64,000 nucleotides of DNA from Elusimicrobiota bacterium (lineage in GTDB: Bacteria; Elusimicrobiota; Elusimicrobia; UBA1565; UBA9628), in NCBI GenBank assembly GCA_016218575.1, contig JACRDN010000019.1, forward strand, positions 268,302 through 332,301. The letters are read 5' to 3'. A program made the position numbers and the translations under genes. The notes below the pieces were generated by a model. It had not been told where the DNA came from and searched no databases. It was given only the letters and a program-made list of their open reading frames with translations. This document shows, piece by piece, positions 34,975 to 43,186 of the stretch (its first letter is position 1; each line of letters begins with the position of its first letter).

Positions 34975-35003
34975 TAGCTCTATCCATTGAGCTATCGGGG
35001 CGA
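34975..35003. repeat. Duplicated 5' half of tRNA-Arg (att-like)
   Basis: 29 bp identical to 34188-34216, which covers the acceptor 5' strand, D-arm and start of the anticodon stem of tRNA-Arg. The two copies are direct repeats 787 bp apart and flank the VOC gene and the decayed gene. It looks like the scar of an insertion or site-specific integration at the tRNA, although duplicated 3' halves are the usual form. Confidence 0.7.
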
Positions 35004-35019
35004 CTAAAAAACCAACAAA

Positions 35020-35574
35020 TCATTTTACTATTTCAGAAGGAGCGAGCGGCAGAGCTAGTCGGAACAGCAACATGAATGTAAAGTCACAGATGGCATGAGC
35101 GACGGCGGGAACGAACAGGTTGTTGCCGGAACGCTGGAAGGCAAAGCCGAAATAAACTCCAAGTAGGGAAGCAATGACAAAATGCACCGGGGATGTCGCA
35201 TGGAGTACACCGAACACCAGAGACGCGATGACTAACCCCCATCGAGTCTGTAAAACACCTCTAAATAGCAGTTCCTCGCTACCGCCCGCGAGCAAACAGC
35301 CAAGCGCGACCAATATCAGATTGCTTTGAATTAACTCTCTGCCCCGCCCATTCTTGAAGAGTTCCTGAACGGCAAGGAATGGGCCGAAGGATGTTAGAGC
35401 CATGGCTGCCGCGAGGCCGGCCGGTAGTATGGACCATAATAACGCCTTCATCCAAACATCCGAATTTAACTGCGGCATCAGATGGCGGGGCTCGGTCAAC
35501 AGAAAACGAGATAGAAGTAAGCCGATCGCCAGCACGCATAATTCAACCCCGATAAAGATGAGGCCCATTTTCAT
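35020..35574 (-). CDS. CPBP-family intramembrane protease (CAAX/bacteriocin-processing)
   Basis: 184 residues, about five spans. Family motifs: GGSEELLFRGVLQ (EExxxR), FGVLHATSP (FxxxH) and AVAHAICDFTF (HxxxD). These glutamic-type membrane proteases process prenylated proteins, bacteriocins or sigma-regulating substrates. Its ATG overlaps the BRO-N gene stop (ATGA), so the two are translationally coupled, and both have lower GC than neighbours. Confidence 0.88.
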   Translation of the reverse strand: MKMGLIFIGVELCVLAIGLLLSRFLLTEPRHLMPQLNSDVWMKALLWSILPAGLAAAMALTSFGPFLAVQELFKNGRGRELIQSNLILVALGCLLAGGSEELLFRGVLQTRWGLVIASLVFGVLHATSPVHFVIASLLGVYFGFAFQRSGNNLFVPAVAHAICDFTFMLLFRLALPLAPSEIVK

Positions 35575-36464
35575 GCCGCCCTCTTAGGGCCTTTCTTGTT
35601 TCGCTTTGGAGTTTTACGCGTCAACTGCTTGGCTCTCTTCGCCGACTGCGCCAAAGAGAGATAGTTCTCTCGGGTAACGACTTTCCGCCCGCTCTTTTTT
35701 TCCAGTTCGCGGCGGGCGTTGCCGGCCACCGATCCGCCTGCGGTGGCGGCGTGCTTATTCTGGGAGAAGCCCTGGGCGTCGCGGTTGCGGGCGATCTCGG
35801 TGGTGGCGGCTTCGCCCAGCATGGAGAAGATCAGCTCGAGATCGGTCATGTGGTCGCGGAGGTTTTCGCGCTTGAGGCGCTTGAACTCGGCGTATTGGCC
35901 GGGCGTCATGCCGAAGGTCGCTTTGGATATCTCGGCGGTGAGGATGGCGTACTCGCGCTGTTCTCTCACTCCGCGCTTCTTCCATTCGTCGGTCAGCTCG
36001 TCGCGGATGGTGATGGAGCGCATCCGCTTCTCGATCCAGTCGTCGGAGTAGCCTTTAGCCTTGTAGAGCGCGCGGGTGCGCTTGGTGGCGAGTTCGGGGT
36101 CCTCGATCTCTTGGATGCGCTCGTAGCCGACCTTGGCGAGCCAGCGCTTGAACGGCTCGGCTCTGGGGCTTGGGATGGACTGGATCAGGCGGAAAACGCC
36201 CTCGGTGTTGGCGCATAGCATCGCCTGCGGCCCCCCCTCGGTGGGCACGGGAAGGGTATGTACAATCTGTACCCATCCTTTACGAAGTTCGGGGTCGCGT
36301 TGTTTTAGACGCTGGATATACTGCTTGGCGTCGCGAGAGTCGATCAGCGCGAGGACGACGTCCTCCACGACGAACCACCATTCGTTGTTATGGATGGTGC
36401 GGCGGACTTCCTTACGCTGAAATAGGGCGATGCGAGTCTCGGGGTTTGACGAAGGTTCACTCAT
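35571..36464 (-). CDS. BRO-N domain protein, DinD/antirepressor-like
   Basis: 297 residues. N-terminal BRO-N domain: RRTIHNNEWWFVVEDVVLALIDS, QYIQRLKQRDPELRKGW, CANTEGVFRLIQSIPSPRAEPFKRWLAKVGYERIQE. The C-terminal half (ALYKAKGYSDDWIEKRMRSI, EWKKRGV, ILTAEISKATFG) matches the DinD-like extension known from phage antirepressors and DNA-damage-inducible proteins. A Lys/Arg-rich tail follows. Typical of mobile or phage-derived genes; here it is chromosomal, and overlaps its neighbours at both ends. Confidence 0.85.
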   Translation of the reverse strand: MSEPSSNPETRIALFQRKEVRRTIHNNEWWFVVEDVVLALIDSRDAKQYIQRLKQRDPELRKGWVQIVHTLPVPTEGGPQAMLCANTEGVFRLIQSIPSPRAEPFKRWLAKVGYERIQEIEDPELATKRTRALYKAKGYSDDWIEKRMRSITIRDELTDEWKKRGVREQREYAILTAEISKATFGMTPGQYAEFKRLKRENLRDHMTDLELIFSMLGEAATTEIARNRDAQGFSQNKHAATAGGSVAGNARRELEKKSGRKVVTRENYLSLAQSAKRAKQLTRKTPKRNKKGPKRAA

Positions 36465-37530
36465 GGCTTGTGGGAGGGGAAAATTGTTGCCGTGAGGCCG
36501 ATCCCTTCACCTCGAGATATGTGCCGGGAAAGAATATCCTCTGATCGCCGCCGCCGATCCAGGAGGGCCAGCCCACGCGGCCGAAGATCACGGTGTTTCT
36601 TCCCAGAGGCACCCGGACGCCGCCGCCGACCAGGGGGATGCTGCGGCTTGCGCCATCTTGAAGATTCTTCACGACGATGGAGTAGGTTCCATCGAAAGAG
36701 ACCCACAGCAACCTGCGGCCATCCCGGCTCCACATCGGCCAATAACCACGCGCCTGGCCCTGATTCAATATTTGCTCGCTGCCGTCTTGGGCTCGCAGGA
36801 CGATTTCCCACTTTCCGTCTTCTTCGTCATCTGCGACCTTGCGCGAATAGACCAACTGGGAGCCGTCCGGCGAATACTTGGGGTCGGCCGCGCAGCAATG
36901 GCGTCCCAGGTCGGCCGTGAAGTAAGTGAGCTGTGTCCAATCTTCCGGACGATCCGCGGGGAAGGCGAAAACATTCCCGATTCCGGGCTTGCCTCGCCGC
37001 CAGTCCTGAGCGACGAGGGTGATTGTCCCGTTCTCGTTCCAATGATTGTCGCTTTCCATCAATTCCGGCGTATTGGTCAAGTTCCGCAAAGCGCCCGAGC
37101 GCGCGTCGTAGCGGTACAGGTCGGGGGCGGAGGCGCTCGACGCGCTTGAATGCATGTAGATCGCGGATCCGCCGTCGGGAGACCAGTTCGGGTAATCGTT
37201 GAAGCCCCCCTCTGGCTTGCCGATCACCGCGCGGTTGGAGCCGTCCATATCCGCGATGACGACTTGCTTCGCCTTGTATTCCGATTCGTCGCAAAGGCAG
37301 TTGTCATCGATATCCTCGACGCATTCAAGGAATACCATGCGTTTCATGTCGGGAGACGGCCGCACCTTGTCATAGGACACGGCCGTCTTCAGCTTCCGGA
37401 TCAGCCGCAGATCGGTGCCGTCGGGGCGCATCGAGAAAAGGCCGTGCGTCATCCCGTATTCGCGGCAAATGTTCTCGGCGCTTGCGATGGGAGCAAATCC
37501 CAGCAGGATGAGGATGGGGAGTCGAGTCAC
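36457..37530 (-). CDS. Secreted TolB-like PD40 beta-propeller protein
   Basis: 357 residues; signal peptide MTRLPILILLGFAPIASA. Repeats of the PD40 type: MRPDGTDLRLI, PSPDMKRMVFL, WSPDGGSAIYM, YSPDGSQLVYS, WSRDGRRLLWV, spaced by about 50-60 residues, so a five- or six-bladed propeller. Extra Cys residues (CVEDIDDNCLCDE, HCCAADP) suggest disulfides. Periplasmic binding or scaffold role likely. Its last 8 nt overlap the BRO-N gene, an odd partnership of a secreted protein with a DNA-linked protein. Confidence 0.8.
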   Translation of the reverse strand: MTRLPILILLGFAPIASAENICREYGMTHGLFSMRPDGTDLRLIRKLKTAVSYDKVRPSPDMKRMVFLECVEDIDDNCLCDESEYKAKQVVIADMDGSNRAVIGKPEGGFNDYPNWSPDGGSAIYMHSSASSASAPDLYRYDARSGALRNLTNTPELMESDNHWNENGTITLVAQDWRRGKPGIGNVFAFPADRPEDWTQLTYFTADLGRHCCAADPKYSPDGSQLVYSRKVADDEEDGKWEIVLRAQDGSEQILNQGQARGYWPMWSRDGRRLLWVSFDGTYSIVVKNLQDGASRSIPLVGGGVRVPLGRNTVIFGRVGWPSWIGGGDQRIFFPGTYLEVKGSASRQQFSPPTSHE

Positions 37531-37564
37531 TTCTTTTATTCTACAAAGGATTTAAAGACACGGG

Positions 37565-37605
37565 TAGGACCTTTGGCCCGGCTCGGCCTAGACCATTCGG
37601 CCCTC
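37565..37605 (+). promoter_or_regulatory. Upstream motif copy B
   Basis: TAGGACCTTTGGC, 7-8 nt, GGCCTAGACCATT, GGCCCT, ending 34 nt before the GTG at 37639. The first 13 bases are identical to copy D at 61554. Confidence 0.5.
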
Positions 37606-37638
37606 GACCCCGGCCGGCGCGGGGCCTACAATTACCTC

Positions 37639-38157
37639 GTGAAGACGATGATCGCCCTGGGCCTTTGTCTCGGCGCGCCCCGGGGCTGGGCCAACGCGGT
37701 CGCGCGCCTGCCCGAGGGGACTATCATCAGCCTGCGCAGCAGCTCCGCGTTGAACACGGAGCACGCCAAGCCCGACAATGAACGCCCGCTACTGGGCCAG
37801 GCCTGCCTATTCGAGGTGGCCAGGGACGTGCGCGTGGGCGAGCATTTGATCGTTCGACAGGGGACCCCGGTCAACGCCCACGTGGCATACTCCTCCGCGC
37901 CCGGCTACGTAAAGACTCCGGCCAGCCTGACCTTGGCGCTCGACCCCATACCGGCTCTGGGCGGGTCGCTGATTTCGGTCGAGCCGCTAAGGGTGGAGGG
38001 ATCCCGGGGCTCGGGAGGCGTGCCGCGGGGTTACGTGCTTTGGCTGGGTTTCGACGGACGATCCCGGCCCATCATGGATGACCCCGACAACAAGGGCGGG
38101 CACGTTCGAATAATGCCTGGCGACATCCACCAGGTTCGCGTCAAGGGAGCGCGGTAA
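37639..38157 (+). CDS. Secreted protein of unknown function
   Basis: 172 residues with signal peptide (MKTMIALGLCLGAPRGWANA, GTG start at 37639). The mature part reads LPEGTIISLRSSSALNTEHA, FEVARDVRVGEHLIVRQGTPVNAHVAYSS and LTLALDPIPALGGSLISVEP, a small all-beta domain. I do not recognise it. It is the only plus-strand gene between 27 and 47 kb, with a motif copy upstream, and converges with apt (1 nt between stops). Confidence 0.68.
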   Translation: MKTMIALGLCLGAPRGWANAVARLPEGTIISLRSSSALNTEHAKPDNERPLLGQACLFEVARDVRVGEHLIVRQGTPVNAHVAYSSAPGYVKTPASLTLALDPIPALGGSLISVEPLRVEGSRGSGGVPRGYVLWLGFDGRSRPIMDDPDNKGGHVRIMPGDIHQVRVKGAR

Positions 38158-38158
38158 T

Positions 38159-38692
38159 TCAATAGGCCAGAAGCGAGTGGATCTTCCTGCCGGGGAGCTT
38201 GCGGCGGCCGCTTAGGAATCCGAGCTCGATGAGGAATGCGATCCCCTCGAGGGCTCCCCCCATCTTCTCGATGAGCTCGCAGGCCGCGGCGGCGGTGCCG
38301 CCCGTGGCCAGGACGTCGTCCACAATGAGGACCTTGGTCCCCGCGGCGAAGGCGTCCGCGTGGGCCTCGATGTGGTCCTGCCCGTACTCCAGGTCGTAGC
38401 TCGCCGAGTGCGTGCGCCGGGGGAGCTTGCCTTTCTTGCGGATGGGCACCACGCCCGCTCCCAGGCGGTAGGCGATGGGAGTGGCCAGGAGGAACCCCCG
38501 CGATTCGATCCCTGCCACGATGCGGATGCCGCGTCCGAGGAAGGGCTCGGCCATGCGGTCTATGGCCGAGGCGAAGGCCTGGGGATCGGCCAGCATGGGA
38601 GTGATGTCTTTGAAGATGATTCCTTTCTTGGGGAAGTCCGGCACATCCTGGATGAGGGACTTGAGATCTATGGATTTCGCGGAAGCGGTCAT
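38159..38692 (-). CDS. apt: Adenine phosphoribosyltransferase
   Basis: 177 residues; salvages adenine to AMP with PRPP. VPDFPKKGIIFKDITPML, AGIESRGFLLATPIAYRLGAG, and the PRPP loop VLIVDDVLATGGTAAAACELIEK. ATG at 38692 with AAGGTGA upstream, 5 nt after the sigma-factor stop. Complete and of usual length. Confidence 0.95.
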   Translation of the reverse strand: MTASAKSIDLKSLIQDVPDFPKKGIIFKDITPMLADPQAFASAIDRMAEPFLGRGIRIVAGIESRGFLLATPIAYRLGAGVVPIRKKGKLPRRTHSASYDLEYGQDHIEAHADAFAAGTKVLIVDDVLATGGTAAAACELIEKMGGALEGIAFLIELGFLSGRRKLPGRKIHSLLAY

Positions 38693-38697
38693 GGGAG

Positions 38698-39747
38698 TCA
38701 CCTTTTCTTGGCCGGGATTTTCTTGCCCGACTTGGAATGAGAGGCGGAGAGCCATTGGCGGGGCACGGCGGATTGAGGCTTCCTCGCGATCTGCGCGGCG
38801 GTGGGAGCGGTCCGCCGGCCCTTGGGAATCACCTGGCCCAGGATGTCGGTCCGCACCTTCGGGGCGTTCCAGCCTGGCTGGAGGTTCGGAGTCATGGACC
38901 GGGTCTCCGAGACCTCGATGAGCCCCATGCGGTTGGCCACCCGCCGCAGCCGCAGAAGCGCTCTTTCCTCGATCTGCCGTATGCGCTCGCGCGAGAGCTT
39001 GAGCCTCTTGCCCACCTCCTCCAAGGTCATGGGGGTCTGGCCGGTGAGTCCGTGCCGGAACTCCAGGATCATGCGCTCGCGGTCGCCGATCTCGCGCAGG
39101 GCTTGGTTGAGCTCGTCATGGAGCTTGAGTACGGCGATGAGGTTCTCCGGCGATTGGTTGTTCGACTCCGAGATCATATCCTCGACCGTGATGCTCTCGT
39201 CCTCGCTGTCGATGGGGGCCTCTAGGGAGCCCATCCCCTTGGCGGCCTCGGCGGCGTCCAAGACCCCGCGCACCTGGCGGGCCGTCCAATGCATCTTGCG
39301 CGCCATCTCCGCCAAGGTGGGGTCGCGGCCCAGAAGCGCGTGCATCTTCTCCCACTGCTTGAGCCACTTGCGCAGGGCTTCCCAGGCGTGGGGAGGGATG
39401 CGGATGGTCTTGGACTGCTCCTCGACCGCGCGGCGGATAGACTGCTCGATCCAGTAGGAGGCGTAGGTCGAGAAGCGGTAGCCCTTCTTGGGCTCGAATT
39501 TGTCGATGGAGTGCATGAGGCCGAGGTTTCCCTCCTCGATCAAATCCATGAAGTCGATGCCCTGGCGGTGGTATTTCTTCGCCAAGGGAACCACGAGCCG
39601 CAGGTTGGCCTCCATGATTCGCTGCTTGGCGTCGCGGTCTCCCCGCTTGGCCTTCCTCCAGAGCTTGTGCATCTCCTCGCGGTCGACCAGGACCAGCTTC
39701 TGGATGCCTCGAAAGTATTGGCTTATCGTGTCCGTGCTGGGTTCCAT
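38698..39747 (-). CDS. Sigma-70-family RNA polymerase sigma factor (RpoD/RpoS-like)
   Basis: 349 residues. Region 1.2 (DTISQYFRGI), region 2 (NLRLVVPLAKKYHRQGIDFMDLIEEGNLGLMHSIDKFEP and KGYRFSTYASYWIEQSIRRAV, -10 recognition and melting), region 3 and region 4 (MTLEEVGKRLKLSRERIRQIEERALLRLR, -35 recognition). No region 1.1 or long non-conserved insert. Unusual: about 65 basic, Pro/Ser-rich residues follow region 4.2 (ending SKSGKKIPAKKR). Could be the principal or an alternative RpoS-type factor. Confidence 0.92.
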   Translation of the reverse strand: MEPSTDTISQYFRGIQKLVLVDREEMHKLWRKAKRGDRDAKQRIMEANLRLVVPLAKKYHRQGIDFMDLIEEGNLGLMHSIDKFEPKKGYRFSTYASYWIEQSIRRAVEEQSKTIRIPPHAWEALRKWLKQWEKMHALLGRDPTLAEMARKMHWTARQVRGVLDAAEAAKGMGSLEAPIDSEDESITVEDMISESNNQSPENLIAVLKLHDELNQALREIGDRERMILEFRHGLTGQTPMTLEEVGKRLKLSRERIRQIEERALLRLRRVANRMGLIEVSETRSMTPNLQPGWNAPKVRTDILGQVIPKGRRTAPTAAQIARKPQSAVPRQWLSASHSKSGKKIPAKKR

Positions 39748-39754
39748 TTGGCTC

Positions 39755-40039
39755 CTATTCAGCCTCCTCCGCCAGGATATTGAAGGACTCCTCTCCCTCT
39801 CGAGCCGCCAGAGGGCGGCTCTCCAACTCGTCCACGCGCGCGTAAGGGTGGTCTTTTCTCAAAATCGCTTGAAACCGTTCCAGGGCCTCGCCTTTGCCTT
39901 GGGCTTCCAGCTCCACCGATCCGTCGCGGCGGTTGCGCACCCAGCCGGTCAGGCCGAGCTTCGAAGCCATGTCGCGCGCGAACCACCGGTAGCCGACGCC
40001 CTGCACGCGGCCGCTCAAGCGCAGATATAGACGCGTCAA
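39755..40039 (-). CDS. acyP: Acylphosphatase
   Basis: 94 residues. Hydrolyses acyl phosphates. Signature LRLSGRVQGVGYRWFARDMA with the phosphate-binding Arg, then GWVRNRRDGSVELEAQG with the catalytic Asn. Full length. Same strand and 7 nt from the sigma gene. Confidence 0.93.
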   Translation of the reverse strand: MTRLYLRLSGRVQGVGYRWFARDMASKLGLTGWVRNRRDGSVELEAQGKGEALERFQAILRKDHPYARVDELESRPLAAREGEESFNILAEEAE

Positions 40040-40118
40040 GGGCTTACCCCTTGCGATTCTACTATATTGTCAAGTATACAAGACAAGTTGTTGCAATTTG
40101 GTTACGCGGGGGAAAACA

Positions 40119-40191
40119 TCGGGGTACTGAGATTTGAACTCAGAACCTCTTGGTCCCGAACCAAGCGCTCTGCCAATTGAGCTATACCCCG
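40119..40191 (-). tRNA. tRNA-Pro (CGG)
   Basis: Reverse strand: acceptor CGGGGTA/TACCCCG, anticodon stem CTTGG/CCAAG around loop TTCGGGA (anticodon CGG), T-arm with TTCAAAT. CCA not encoded. Fourteen bases separate it from a second tRNA-Pro. Confidence 0.95.
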
Positions 40192-40205
40192 AAAATCAGT
40201 GCGCA

Positions 40206-40280
40206 TGGTCGGGGACCCGGGAATCGAACCCGGAGCCTCTCCCACCCCAAGGGAGCGCTCTACCATTGAGCCAGTCCCCG
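40206..40280 (-). tRNA. tRNA-Pro (GGG)
   Basis: Reverse strand: acceptor CGGGGAC/GTCCCCG, anticodon stem CTCCC/GGGAG around loop TTGGGGT (anticodon GGG), T-arm CCGGG TTCGATT CCCGG. CCA encoded, unlike the neighbouring tRNA-Pro (CGG). Confidence 0.95.
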
Positions 40281-40314
40281 ACCATATGCACTGATGCCCC
40301 ATGCTGTCTCGGGC

Positions 40315-40692
40315 TCACGAATTCTTGAGCTCCTCGACCAGGATGCGAATTTCCTTCTTGATCTCGCGCAGGAGCTTGAGCGTCGAGGAAGGAACCGCCC
40401 CCCCCGCCGCGTCCTTGCCTTGCGCGCGCGCCCCCCTCCTTTCCTCGAGGAGGGCTTTCCTGGCGCCGGCCATGGTCATTTTTCTTCGTTCCACGAATTC
40501 CCTGATGCGGCAAATCGTCTCTATGTCCTCCCGGCTGTAGCGCCGGTGTCCGCTCGACCTGCGGGAGGGCTTGAGCAAGCCTATCCGCGCCTCCCAGTAC
40601 CTCAAAGTGTGCGGCGGCACGCGAAGCAGTCGGCTCACCTCGCCCATCGTGAACGACTCCTGCTCCGGCAGGATGGGCCGGTCGATAGCCAT
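40315..40692 (-). CDS. MerR-family transcriptional regulator
   Basis: 125 residues. Winged-helix DNA-binding N-terminus: FTMGEVSRLLRVPPHTLRYWEARIGLLKPSRRSSGHRRYSREDIETI, a typical MerR block (here given in one family phrase, key residues R-Y-W-E and the wing R-R-Y). The C-terminus is short, a coiled coil with no Cys or effector domain. It sits beside HU and the DUF151 nuclease, an order also seen around HU genes elsewhere. Target unknown. Confidence 0.88.
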   Translation of the reverse strand: MAIDRPILPEQESFTMGEVSRLLRVPPHTLRYWEARIGLLKPSRRSSGHRRYSREDIETICRIREFVERRKMTMAGARKALLEERRGARAQGKDAAGGAVPSSTLKLLREIKKEIRILVEELKNS

Positions 40693-40710
40693 CCTGAGCA
40701 GTTCCTTGTC

Positions 40711-40971
40711 CTAGCCCAGCAAATTCTTGGATGCCTTGAAGCGCACGCCCTTGCGGGGCGGCACCATGACGTTCTCGCCGGTCTTGGGGTTGCGCCCCTG
40801 GCGCTGCTGGCGGTGCTTGACGCGAAACGTGCCGAAATTGGAGATCACGACTTTTTGGTCCTTGTTGAGGGCTTCTCGTATGGTGTCAAAAGTCGTTTCC
40901 ACGGCGCGCGCCGCCTCCCCCTTGGTGGAGAGGACTTTGGCTACTGCCCTGATGATGTCGAGTCTATTCAT
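40711..40971 (-). CDS. HU/IHF-family DNA-bending protein
   Basis: 86 residues. Conserved body and arm: VVISNFGTFRVKHRQQRQGRNPKTGENV with the intercalating Pro, and PPRKGVRFKASKNL. Nucleoid packaging, homo- or heterodimer. HU versus IHF cannot be settled by eye. Confidence 0.93.
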   Translation of the reverse strand: MNRLDIIRAVAKVLSTKGEAARAVETTFDTIREALNKDQKVVISNFGTFRVKHRQQRQGRNPKTGENVMVPPRKGVRFKASKNLLG

Positions 40972-40987
40972 CGCTGCTTCCTTATCC

Positions 40988-41554
40988 TTACTTTTTAGGA
41001 TCGTCTTTCCCGGGCTCGTTTTTCTTTCCTTGCAGCCCCTTGAAGATGTCCTCCGGCTTGAGATTCTTGAGCTCCGACTTGAACTTGCCGACTTCCTCTT
41101 CGGTGATCGGCTTGCTCAAGGTCTGGCAGCGGTTGAAGACTTTCTCCTCCACGAGTATGGAGCAGCCCGACCGCACCGCCACCGCGATGGCGTCCGAGGG
41201 GCGCGAGTCCACTGCCAGGGAGGAGCTTCCCTTATGGAGGTGGATCTTGGCGTAAAAAGTGTTGTCCTTGATGTCGCAAATCACCACTTTTTGGACGTCG
41301 TAGCCCAGGCCCTTGGTGATGGAAAGAAGAAGGTCGTGGGTAAGGGGCCTGGGCAGGACGATGCCGGAGAAGCGGATGGCGATGGCCTGGCCCTCGGTCA
41401 GCCCGATCCAAATGGGCAGAAGCCGGTTGCCGGCAAGCTCCTCCAGGAAAATGATGCATTCGTTGACCGTGGTGGCCAGGGAATAGATCCTCACTTCCCG
41501 CTCTTGGGGCTCGGGATTCTTTTCCTTGGAGGACTCCTTGTCGTTTTTAGCCAT
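40988..41554 (-). CDS. Bifunctional nuclease (BFN/DUF151) family protein
   Basis: 188 residues. Core block EELAGNRLLPIWIGLTEGQAIA, PRPLTHDLLLSITKGLGYDVQKVVICDIKDNTFYA and DSRPSDAIAVAVRSGCSILVEEKVF matches DUF151, known for DNase/RNase activity in plants and for Thermotoga structure. Charged N- and C-termini. Start ATG 41554; another in-frame ATG at 41578 is possible. Confidence 0.9.
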   Translation of the reverse strand: MAKNDKESSKEKNPEPQEREVRIYSLATTVNECIIFLEELAGNRLLPIWIGLTEGQAIAIRFSGIVLPRPLTHDLLLSITKGLGYDVQKVVICDIKDNTFYAKIHLHKGSSSLAVDSRPSDAIAVAVRSGCSILVEEKVFNRCQTLSKPITEEEVGKFKSELKNLKPEDIFKGLQGKKNEPGKDDPKK

Positions 41555-41567
41555 CCGTGGCCTTGCT

Positions 41568-42575
41568 TTAAGGCCCATCTATTGTACCACGAGAGAAACC
41601 CAGCGCGCTAATGACAATTTCCGAATCGCGTCCGCCATGGACCGCCTGCCAGATGGCCTCGAGCACGGGAGCCTTGAGCTTTAGCCTGCGGCAGAGGGCC
41701 CGGGCGCTGGCTGAGGCCTCGACTCCCTCCACCACGGTGGGAATCTCCTTGAGGGCCTGCTCGCGGGTCTTGCCCTCCCCCAGCTTTTCTCCGAAGGCCC
41801 GATTGCGCGACTCCGGAGAGGTCCCGGTGGCGATGAGATCTCCGAGTCCGGCCAGCCCGTAAATCGTCTCTCGGCGGCCGCCGGAGCGCTCTATGAGCTC
41901 TCCCATTTCCGCGATGCCTTGGATGAGCAGCGCCGCCTTGGTATTGGCTCCGGCCTTGAGCCCGTCCAAGATCCCGCAGCCGATGGCCAGAGCGTTCTTG
42001 AGAGAGCCCCCGAGCTCCACGCCCCTGCGGTCCGGGCTCCAGCGCGCGCGCAGGGCCCCCGCGTTGAACAAGGGCAGGAGCTTGCGGCCCGCGGCGGCCG
42101 GCCCGGCCAGGACCAAGCAGGTCGGGATTTGCTTGGCGACTTCCCGCGCGAAGCTCGGGCCAGAGAGGGTGCACAGGCAAACGCCCCGCGGCAGCTCCGA
42201 CAGGATGGCGTCGCCCATGGTGCGGAGGCTCCCGGGCTCGATGCCCTTGGAGGCGTTGATAAGCAATGGACGGGCTTTTCCTAGGAAGCTCCTGAGCTTC
42301 CTGGCCGTTTGACGCACGAACGCCGAAGGGAGAACGAAGAGGACGAGCCCCGCTTGCTCCGCGGCCATGGCGAGGTCCGAGGTGACCTCCACTCCCGTGT
42401 GGAGGTCGAAGCCCGGGATATGCGGGTGACTGCGGCTGCGGGCCAGCCCCTCGGCCAGCTTCGGGACGAACTCCCAGAGCCGGACTTCTCCGAAGCCGCC
42501 CCGACTCAGATGGTCGGCCAGAACCGTGCCCCAGAGTCCCCCTCCGAGCACGGTGATCTTGAGGTTATCGGCCAT
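41568..42575 (-). CDS. gpsA: Glycerol-3-phosphate dehydrogenase [NAD(P)+]
   Basis: 335 residues; makes sn-glycerol-3-phosphate for phospholipids. GGGLWGTVLADHL (GxGxxG), VLPSAFVRQTA, LINASKGIE, SGPSFAREVAKQIPT, GGSLKNALAIGCGILDGL (catalytic Lys), AGLGDLIATGTSPESRNRAFG. Overlaps plsY by 11 nt; the two make and then acylate the same metabolite. Confidence 0.95.
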   Translation of the reverse strand: MADNLKITVLGGGLWGTVLADHLSRGGFGEVRLWEFVPKLAEGLARSRSHPHIPGFDLHTGVEVTSDLAMAAEQAGLVLFVLPSAFVRQTARKLRSFLGKARPLLINASKGIEPGSLRTMGDAILSELPRGVCLCTLSGPSFAREVAKQIPTCLVLAGPAAAGRKLLPLFNAGALRARWSPDRRGVELGGSLKNALAIGCGILDGLKAGANTKAALLIQGIAEMGELIERSGGRRETIYGLAGLGDLIATGTSPESRNRAFGEKLGEGKTREQALKEIPTVVEGVEASASARALCRRLKLKAPVLEAIWQAVHGGRDSEIVISALGFSRGTIDGP

Positions 42576-43164
42576 GGACGCCCAGCTCCGACCCTTTCCA
42601 GAGCCTCTTCATGTTGGGGATATGCTTGAACAAAATGAGAGCGGCAGCACAGGCCGACATTGAAGTAAGCGCGGCGGGAGCTCCGCAGAGCCCGGCGCCC
42701 AGGGGCAGGACTAGGGCGGCGGCGAGCGAGCCCACCGATATATGGCCGGAGAAGGCCGTTCCCAGGATGAAGGCCATGGCGCTGGCGGCCGCGGCCTTGG
42801 GCAGGAGTGCCGCGAAAACCCCGGCCGAGGTGGCCACGCCCTTGCCGCCCTTGAAGCCCAGGAAAATCGTCCAGTCGTGGCCGATGATGGCCGCCGCCCC
42901 GCAGAGCACGGCCACGGCGAGTTGGCGCGGGTAGAGCTGTTGGGCGAGATAGACCGGTAAATAGCCCTTGGAAGCGTCGCCTAAAAGCGTGATAGCGCCA
43001 GGGCCCGCCCCGGCCACGCGATAGACATTGGCCGTGCCCGGGTTTCCCGACCCGTGCTCTCGGATGTCCAGGCCTCTCAGGCGTTTGACCGCCCAGTACC
43101 CGGTGGGAACAGCGCCCGCGAAATAGCTTAGCAGAACCAGCCCCCACGCTCCCGGACCCAGCAT
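42565..43164 (-). CDS. plsY: Acyl-phosphate:glycerol-3-phosphate acyltransferase
   Basis: About 199 residues, five spans. Conserved PlsY motifs GAVPTGYW, GSGNPGTANVYR, and GFKGGKGVAT. Start ATG 43164 with no clear ribosome site; a TTG at 43182 is an alternative. Follows hflX by 22 nt. Uses acyl-phosphate made by PlsX encoded elsewhere. Confidence 0.93.
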   Translation of the reverse strand: MLGPGAWGLVLLSYFAGAVPTGYWAVKRLRGLDIREHGSGNPGTANVYRVAGAGPGAITLLGDASKGYLPVYLAQQLYPRQLAVAVLCGAAAIIGHDWTIFLGFKGGKGVATSAGVFAALLPKAAAASAMAFILGTAFSGHISVGSLAAALVLPLGAGLCGAPAALTSMSACAAALILFKHIPNMKRLWKGSELGVHGR

Positions 43165-43186
43165 AGAAAGTGAGTGTAGCAAAGTT

